Both the position numbers and the translations under genes were made by a program. Positions 14,094 through 17,666 of a stretch of 17,666 nt of DNA are shown piece after piece; position 1 is the stretch's first letter; each line of letters begins with the position of its first letter. The notes below the pieces were generated by a model that was not told the DNA's origin, searched no databases, and saw only the letters and a list, made by a program, of their open reading frames with translations. Source of the stretch: Candidatus Beckwithbacteria bacterium (GTDB taxonomy: Bacteria > Patescibacteriota > Microgenomatia > UBA1400 > UBA1449); the NCBI GenBank assembly GCA_012798485.1, contig JAAZND010000009.1, positions 1 to 17,666 of the forward strand, read 5' to 3'.

Positions 14094-15200
14094 TTACTTA
14101 TTTACAATCGCACTTTTTTCCGTATCCAAGCTTAATTCTCCCTTATAATAAATTTCAGCAATTTTGAGTTCTTTGTCTTTAGTATTCACTAATTCTTTTA
14201 TTTTCCAGGCTGGGTCAGTAAACATGGATAATTCAATTGTATTCTCATTTTTTTCTATAAAATTATAAGAGGCAAAACTATTGCCAAAAATAATATTTTC
14301 TTTTTTTATTTGTCCAGAAACAACATTTATGATTGCATTGATAGCCAAAATATCCTGATTATTGCTGGCTAAATATAAAGAATAATGATCATCTTCTTGT
14401 TTAAGTTTTAAATAACTGTCAAGTTTAGTTTCATCTCTAGCAAAAATTTGTGTGTCAAAAGGTTCAACCACAAATTGATCTGGAGTTTCTTTATCTTTTG
14501 CAGCAATATAATCAACATCCATTTGTGTAGTTTTAACCAGTTTGCCAAAAATAGCCAAACGGTGAGAATAAAGTTTGGAAGAAGCATTCCACACTCCACT
14601 ACAAGTGACTAAAACTACTTGAGAAAAATCTTGTTCTCCCCAAATTTTATCCTCAGGATAATTATCCAAAGGAAACTGAATTACTTCTGTCACCTGATAT
14701 TGTAATTGCTGACCTTGATCATTATCTACATAAAAATATTCATTTTCTTTAAGTTTTGCCAAGGTGGCAAAAATTCCCAACGCTCCGGTAGGAGTATCAT
14801 AATGAGCTGTCATGACTGCGCTTCCCTTTTCTCCAGGAGTAAAACCATACTCATACCAACCTACGTGCATCGCATCCTCAGGGACTTCCATAGCGCCAGT
14901 TTGCTTATCATAACCAACAGGAAGAATCAAAGTATTAACTTTTAAATCAGGAATTTGCAACTTATTGGGAATTGCTCGTGGAGTTGGAGTAGGTGTAGGC
15001 AACGATGTGGCGCTTGAGCTAGCTTCTTTTTTTTGTACAGTCTGTGCAAGAGTAGTTTTGACTTGTTGTAAATTTTGTTTACCGCTTGCTGAAATTACAA
15101 AAAAATAAAAAGGTATAGAAAAAATCAGCACAAACAAATTAAGAAAAAGCAGTTGACCATAAGAAAAACTATTGGTAAATTTTACAAATCCTGCAAACAT
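14094..15200 (-). CDS. Sortase with C-terminal beta-sandwich extension (368 aa)
   Basis: A single N-terminal TM anchor (about 15-38), a Ser/Thr/Pro linker ending PTPTPTPRAIP (68-78) and a sortase domain (79-225) follow in order. Catalytic residues are visible: His133 in MTAHYDTP, Cys200 in VLVTCSG and Arg214 in SHRLAIFG. The enzyme would act outside the membrane as a transpeptidase joining surface proteins to the wall or to each other. Beyond the usual end come ~140 more residues, including YSLYLASNNQDILAINAIIN and ENTIELSMFTDPAW, whose strand pattern resembles the cohesin-like beta-sandwich of many surface proteins (inference). It starts 22 nt after the ruvC stop on the same strand, so co-transcription is likely. 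No LPxTG-type substrate gene is in the window. Sortase identity is firm; the class is not assigned. Confidence 0.9.
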   Translation of the reverse strand: MFAGFVKFTNSFSYGQLLFLNLFVLIFSIPFYFFVISASGKQNLQQVKTTLAQTVQKKEASSSATSLPTPTPTPRAIPNKLQIPDLKVNTLILPVGYDKQTGAMEVPEDAMHVGWYEYGFTPGEKGSAVMTAHYDTPTGALGIFATLAKLKENEYFYVDNDQGQQLQYQVTEVIQFPLDNYPEDKIWGEQDFSQVVLVTCSGVWNASSKLYSHRLAIFGKLVKTTQMDVDYIAAKDKETPDQFVVEPFDTQIFARDETKLDSYLKLKQEDDHYSLYLASNNQDILAINAIINVVSGQIKKENIIFGNSFASYNFIEKNENTIELSMFTDPAWKIKELVNTKDKELKIAEIYYKGELSLDTEKSAIVNK

Positions 15201-15222
15201 ATTTTTAGTTTAACAAAAATCC

Positions 15223-15705
15223 TCAACAAATTAAACTTTGATTGGTATAAGCATGTGTCAAAGCTACAGCCAAAGCATCACAAGCATCATCTTGTTTTGG
15301 TAAATCTTTGACGCCAAGATGAAATTTAAGCATTTGTTGAATCTGTTTTTTATCAGCTTTGCCATAGCCAATTAACGCTTGTTTTACCTGAAGTGGAGTA
15401 TAGTCAAAACAAAAGATTTTATTTTTTACTCCAGAAAGTAAAATTACACCTCTAGCTTGAGCAACAAACAGTGCCGTTTTGGGATTAGTATTAAAAAATA
15501 AGCTTTCTACTGCCAAAGCTTCAATCTGGTATTTTTTTATAACCTTATCAATTTCGTCAAAAATTAAAGAAAGTCTTTGTGAGAAAGGTAAATTTTTGTC
15601 TGTTTCAAAGCAAAAAGCATGCACAAAACTGGCTTTATTGCGGTCAAAGTCAATAATACCTAAACCCACGCGGCCATAACCTGGGTCAACTCCTAAAATA
15701 AGCAT
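15223..15705 (-). CDS. ruvC: Holliday junction resolvase RuvC (160 aa)
   Basis: RuvC cuts Holliday junctions during recombination with RuvAB. With the start at 15705 (MLILGVDPGYG) the first catalytic Asp is residue 7, as in E. coli; Glu67 (AVESLFF) and the Asp139/140 and Asp143 group (KQDDACDALAVALTHA) complete the four-acid site. GRVGLGI, the QARGV helix (83-87) and the YTPLQVKQALIGYGKADK motif (102-119) are standard, and the length is normal. An upstream in-frame ATG (15717) lies inside the GTCAT repeat and is less likely. The same repeat supplies AGGA about 11 nt before the chosen start. The gene ends in TGA and is followed by the sortase after 22 nt; ruvA and ruvB are not in the window. 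Confidence 0.94.
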   Translation of the reverse strand: MLILGVDPGYGRVGLGIIDFDRNKASFVHAFCFETDKNLPFSQRLSLIFDEIDKVIKKYQIEALAVESLFFNTNPKTALFVAQARGVILLSGVKNKIFCFDYTPLQVKQALIGYGKADKKQIQQMLKFHLGVKDLPKQDDACDALAVALTHAYTNQSLIC

Positions 15706-15714
15706 AAAGATTGT

Positions 15715-15739
15715 CATCCTGAATTCGTTTCAGGATCTA
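15715..15739. repeat. Dispersed repeat hairpin (GTCATCCTGAA type)
   Basis: GTCA is followed by TCCTGAA-ttcgt-TTCAGGA and TCT, a compact hairpin. Read on the minus strand it forms the leader of ruvC and provides an AGGA Shine-Dalgarno-like sequence. Confidence 0.7.
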
Positions 15740-15807
15740 TCTTTTTATAAAATTAATTTTAAATTTTGCAATATGCAATAACAGTATAACAGATTAAAAA
15801 ATTAAGT

Positions 15808-15813
15808 TATAAT
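15808..15813 (+). promoter_or_regulatory. -10 box for the tRNA-Arg(TCG) transcript
   Basis: TATAAT in an AT-rich stretch; the corresponding -35 (near 15785, TATAAC) is poor. A start near 15820 would put the structured element at 15840-15955 in the 5' leader of tRNA-Arg. Confidence 0.35.
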
Positions 15814-15837
15814 ATATAAGTTAAAATATTCTGCTCT

Positions 15838-15955
15838 CATAGCTTTACTCAGAGAGTGATCATCCGTTGGATGACAACTGGATAGACCTGCCTGTCCTCC
15901 ATTCGGTGGATAAACCGGCAGATAGAATGTCGGTCTCCTGCCAGCAGTGCTACGG
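15838..15955 (+). ncRNA. tRNA-upstream structured element, copy A
   Basis: Order on the + strand: TAG (15840-15842), mini-hairpin ACTC-AGA-GAGT (15847-15857), GATCA, hairpin TCATCC-gtt-GGATGA (15860-15874), CAACTGG, then a long loop closed by ACTG (15877-15880) / CAGT (15945-15948). The loop holds an AGACC/GGTCT stem (15884-15936) around a split copy of the CTGCCTGTC...GGCAGATAG repeat. Copy B at 16778-16843 has the same order with compensating changes. No Rfam family is recognised by eye. It ends 11 nt before tRNA-Arg. Confidence 0.5.
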
Positions 15956-15958
15956 TGT

Positions 15959-16030
15959 GCTCTTATAGTTTAATGGATAGAACGACGGTCTTCGGAACCG
16001 CAGGTGTAAGTTCGATTCTTACTAAGAGCA
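15959..16030 (+). tRNA. tRNA-Arg(TCG)
   Basis: The acceptor GCTCTTA pairs perfectly with TAAGAGC, discriminator A. The D arm is GTT...AAC. The anticodon stem ACGGT/ACCGC has the loop CTTCGGA, giving anticodon TCG. The T arm is GTAAG-TTCGATT-CTTAC. CCA is not encoded. Flanking GT/AC extends the acceptor helix by two pairs, which may matter for 5'/3' processing. Confidence 0.93.
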
Positions 16031-16040
16031 CAGCGTTGCA

Positions 16041-16090
16041 AGCTGGTCGGAACCGTGAATGAGGGTTCCCTGCCTGTCGGCAGACAGGGA
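16041..16090 (+). repeat. Hairpin plus 18-mer palindromic repeat after tRNA-Arg
   Basis: GGAACC-N9-GGTTCC is directly followed by CTGCCTGTCGGCAGACAG (16070-16087), identical to 127-144. Flanking CC/GG lengthens the palindrome. No U tract follows, so it is not a classic terminator, though it could act as an end-protecting structure. Confidence 0.55.
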
Positions 16091-16138
16091 TTCCTTCCAG
16101 AGGCACAATTAATATTATGCAAACTGTAATAACTATAT

Positions 16139-16178
16139 GTCATTCTGAAACTGACTGAAAGTCAATATTCAGGATCTT
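16139..16178. repeat. Dispersed repeat (GTCATTCTGAA...TTCAGGATC)
   Basis: It carries the same head and tail as the 15715 repeat, but with a longer loop containing ACTGACTGAAAGTCA. It lies upstream of the cupin gene and is non-coding. Confidence 0.6.
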
Positions 16179-16234
16179 TATTTTAAAAATTAATAAGCAC
16201 AAAACGATGCCATTTTGGAACATCTTTAAAATAT

Positions 16235-16771
16235 ATGTCAATTAATTCTTTACCAGAATTAACTAAAGCCTTAAAAAAGGAAGAAATTGTAAAACTTTTA
16301 AAAACATATTTTAAAGAGGAAAATCTAAAAACAGTGGAAGAAAATGTCGATAAACCTTGGGGAGCTTATTTTAAATTTGATGAAAAAGACTTGGAGAAAT
16401 TTACTCATTTGTTTTTTGGACCAATTGATGTTGCCAAATTTTTTAATCAAAAATTAAAATATGACCCTAAAATTTTACTAGTTGAACCAGGCAAAAAACT
16501 TTCCTGGCAATATCATCATAGACGAAGTGAATTATGGACAGTATTACAGGCAGATGTAGCCATAGATTTAGCAAAAAATGATAAACAGTCAAAGCAAGCA
16601 CCAAAATATCAAAAAGGCGATATTATCAAAATTCCAGTCTTACAAAGACACCGTTTGATAGGACTCAACAATTGGGGTTTAGTGGCAGAAATCTGGCTAC
16701 ATAGCAATAAAGATAAACCATCAGATGAAAATGATATTGTCAGAGTTGATGATGACTTTGGAAGGAAATAA
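16235..16771 (+). CDS. Cupin-type mannose-6-phosphate isomerase-like protein (178 aa)
   Basis: This resembles the type II phosphomannose isomerase cupin (the C-terminal domain of ManC/bifunctional enzymes). DKPWGAYFKF (39-48) is the start motif, VEPGKKLSWQYHHRRSELWTV (83-103) holds metal ligands His94/His95 and Glu99, DIIKIPVLQRHRL (129-141) gives His139, and NDIVRVDDDFGR (166-177) is the usual end. It would interconvert mannose-6-P and fructose-6-P for GDP-mannose or central metabolism. The N-terminal ~35 residues are a helical extension, and an insertion FTHLFFGPIDVAKFFNQK (56-73) lies between the first motifs, so the substrate could differ. No Shine-Dalgarno is visible. It lies between tRNA-Arg and tRNA-Lys, and element copy B begins 6 nt after its stop. 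Confidence 0.85.
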   Translation: MSINSLPELTKALKKEEIVKLLKTYFKEENLKTVEENVDKPWGAYFKFDEKDLEKFTHLFFGPIDVAKFFNQKLKYDPKILLVEPGKKLSWQYHHRRSELWTVLQADVAIDLAKNDKQSKQAPKYQKGDIIKIPVLQRHRLIGLNNWGLVAEIWLHSNKDKPSDENDIVRVDDDFGRK

Positions 16772-16777
16772 AATAGG

Positions 16778-16843
16778 GTGCGTAGATTCATCTAAAAGAC
16801 GATCAGCTTATGGCTGACAACTGGTAAATCTTGCAGTGCGCGC
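16778..16843 (+). ncRNA. tRNA-upstream structured element, copy B
   Basis: An outer stem GTGCG (16778-16782)/CGCGC (16839-16843) closes TAG, mini-hairpin TCT-AAA-AGA (16791-16799), GATCA, hairpin TCAGC-ttatg-GCTGA (16803-16817), then CAACTGG and ACTG (16820-16823)/CAGT (16834-16837). AGATT (16784-16788) can also pair with AATCT (16827-16831), which would make a pseudoknot. It matches copy A in order, with compensatory base changes in both hairpins. It lies 32 nt upstream of tRNA-Lys. No known family was recognised. Confidence 0.5.
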
Positions 16844-16875
16844 AACTTTTATGCATTAAAATAAAAAAACATTTT

Positions 16876-16947
16876 GGGCCGGTAGCTCAATGGTAGAGCA
16901 AATGCCTCTTAAGCATTAGGTTCAGGGTTCGAGCCCCTGCCGGCTCA
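16876..16947 (+). tRNA. tRNA-Lys(CTT)
   Basis: The acceptor GGGCCGG pairs with CCGGCTC, discriminator A. The D arm is GCTC...GAGC. The anticodon stem AATGC/GCATT has the loop CTCTTAA, giving anticodon CTT. The T arm is CAGGG-TTCGAGC-CCCTG. CCA is not encoded. Confidence 0.94.
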
Positions 16948-17065
16948 CAAAATAAAAAATAAATCAATAAATCAAAATGAACTGGGTTTTGCTGATACTT
17001 TCTTAAGGAAACATTTTGACAGAATTGTTGAATGGGCTATTGGGGATATCAAAAGATGTTGTAAA

Positions 17066-17539
17066 ATGAAGGCAAATGGAACTTGTGATGATAATGGAGC
17101 ATTAGTTGGAGCATTTATGCTATGGTGCTGTGCAATTGAATACTTTGGAGGACTTTATACTGGTAATCCAAATAATAACAGTGCAATAAAAAGATTCAAA
17201 GGCTTTATTACAAAATATATGAGCAAGTATGATTATCAAAAAGTTTACGATTTGAGATGGTCATTATTGCATTATTATTCACCTCATCATTTTGTTTTAT
17301 ATCATCAGGGCGATCTTAATAATAATAAATATAAGCACTTAAGTAGTAGCAAGAGAGGAATAATGCTTCATTTAGGTTGGTCTGTCAAAGACTTGGAAGA
17401 TGGAGTTAACAAATATCGTCGTGAACTTAAGAAGAGTGATGAACTAAAAATGAAGGCTTGGGAATACTACAAAAAACAGTATCCAATTATGCCTCTGAAG
17501 ATTAAGGAAATTTATCAAAATAATAAGGGTCTAGACTAG
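17066..17539 (+). CDS. Hypothetical protein, start uncertain (at least 157 aa)
   Basis: No family is recognised. From ATG 17066 the protein reads MKANGTCDDNGALVGAF, then MLWCCAIEYFGGLYTGNP, a charged middle and LRWSLLHYYSPHHFVLYHQ (about 64-82), and ends in TAG. The frame is open upstream with protein-like sequence (GFADTFLRKHFDRIVEWAIGD) back to tRNA-Lys but lacks ATG, GTG or TTG there. So either translation starts at 17066, or the true 5' part was lost or frameshifted; ATG 16977 lies in another frame. The FGGLYTG and LLHYYSPHH patterns suggest a conserved globular family. Its stop overlaps the convergent transposase stop, and the transposase neighbour suggests an accessory locus. Confidence 0.6.
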   Translation: MKANGTCDDNGALVGAFMLWCCAIEYFGGLYTGNPNNNSAIKRFKGFITKYMSKYDYQKVYDLRWSLLHYYSPHHFVLYHQGDLNNNKYKHLSSSKRGIMLHLGWSVKDLEDGVNKYRRELKKSDELKMKAWEYYKKQYPIMPLKIKEIYQNNKGLD

Positions 17540-17666
17540 CACTTTAACAATTCGACAAGTTTTTGTTCAAGTTGTTTAGGGTTTTGTTTCCATCTCCATT
17601 CACATTCTTTAAGGTGAAGATGGAAGTTTTTCTTAGTCTCTTTAAACTTGATAAGTCTTTGTTTGG
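17536..17666 (-). CDS. C-terminus of IS1595-like transposase (partial)
   Basis: On the minus strand the frame is open from the window edge to TAG 17536-17538: KQRLIKFKETKKNFHLHLKE, then CEWRWKQNPKQLEQKLVELL. The 'F.L.LKE(c/t)E(w/f)R(w/f)' pattern followed by a helix is the usual end of IS1595/ISXO2-type DDE transposases (established family pattern, recalled). Only about 43 residues are in view, so catalytic residues cannot be checked. It overlaps the 3' end of the unknown gene by 3 bp. Confidence 0.6.
   Translation of the reverse strand, partial: KQRLIKFKETKKNFHLHLKECEWRWKQNPKQLEQKLVELLKC

Noticed and set aside
15838..16105. tmRNA or a group I intron around tRNA-Arg(TCG)
   Set aside because: The tRNA has a complete uninterrupted cloverleaf and a normal anticodon, and no intron core motifs or tag ORF are present.
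17538..17666. Alternative minus-strand frame PNKDLSSLKRLRKTS...
   Set aside because: It is also open across the edge, but its low-complexity Asn/Leu/Lys sequence is less protein-like than the frame carrying the transposase-type LKECEWRW motif.

Overview
The window is AT-rich, densely packed and mostly made of short genes with little spacer. It looks like a piece of a small-genome bacterium of the Candidate Phyla Radiation (Patescibacteria). This is inferred from the mix of a DUF5320-DUF134-YibE/F operon, a lysine-rich histone-like peptide, a sortase with an extra C-terminal domain, and many dispersed 'GTCATyCTGAA...TTCAGGATC' intergenic repeats. No rRNA or marker protein is present to fix the taxon.

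Layout. 1-410: tail of an upstream gene, repeats and tRNA-His. 454-1832: a C45-like Ntn hydrolase and a methyltransferase (+). 1869-4083: glmS (-), broken by one missing base, with a promoter and a ~360-nt structured leader that partly resembles the glmS ribozyme. 4186-5108: a phosphoribosyltransferase and a 53-aa Lys-rich protein sharing a bidirectional terminator. 5134-6870: HemW-like radical SAM protein and RmlC-like epimerase (-). 6865-6965: MITE-like repeat. 7032-9604: galU, an unknown gene and an acyltransferase interrupted by TGA (+). 9582-10563: PPC/DUF296 protein, an unknown gene and tRNA-Arg(TCT) (-). 10614-12380: a DUF5320, DUF134, YibE/F operon (+) behind a strong promoter overlapped by a perfect 22-bp palindrome. 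12495-12963: a multiply frameshifted pseudogene. 12960-13784: a Tat-signal protein (-). 14015-14086: tRNA-Glu. 14094-15705: ruvC and sortase (-). 15808-16947: two related structured elements, each upstream of a tRNA (Arg-TCG and Lys-CTT), flanking a cupin sugar-phosphate isomerase. 17066-17666: an unknown gene and the C-terminus of an IS1595-like transposase.

Functionally, the region is rich in cell-envelope sugar genes (glmS, galU, rmlC-like, mannose-6-P-isomerase-like, acyltransferase) plus surface protein anchoring (sortase). UGA serves as a stop (rmlC-like, ruvC, DUF134), so code 11 is assumed. Three genes carry disabling lesions, several of them single-base losses, so assembly error must be weighed against real decay. 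The most interesting signals are the glmS leader RNA and the pair of covarying tRNA-upstream elements.
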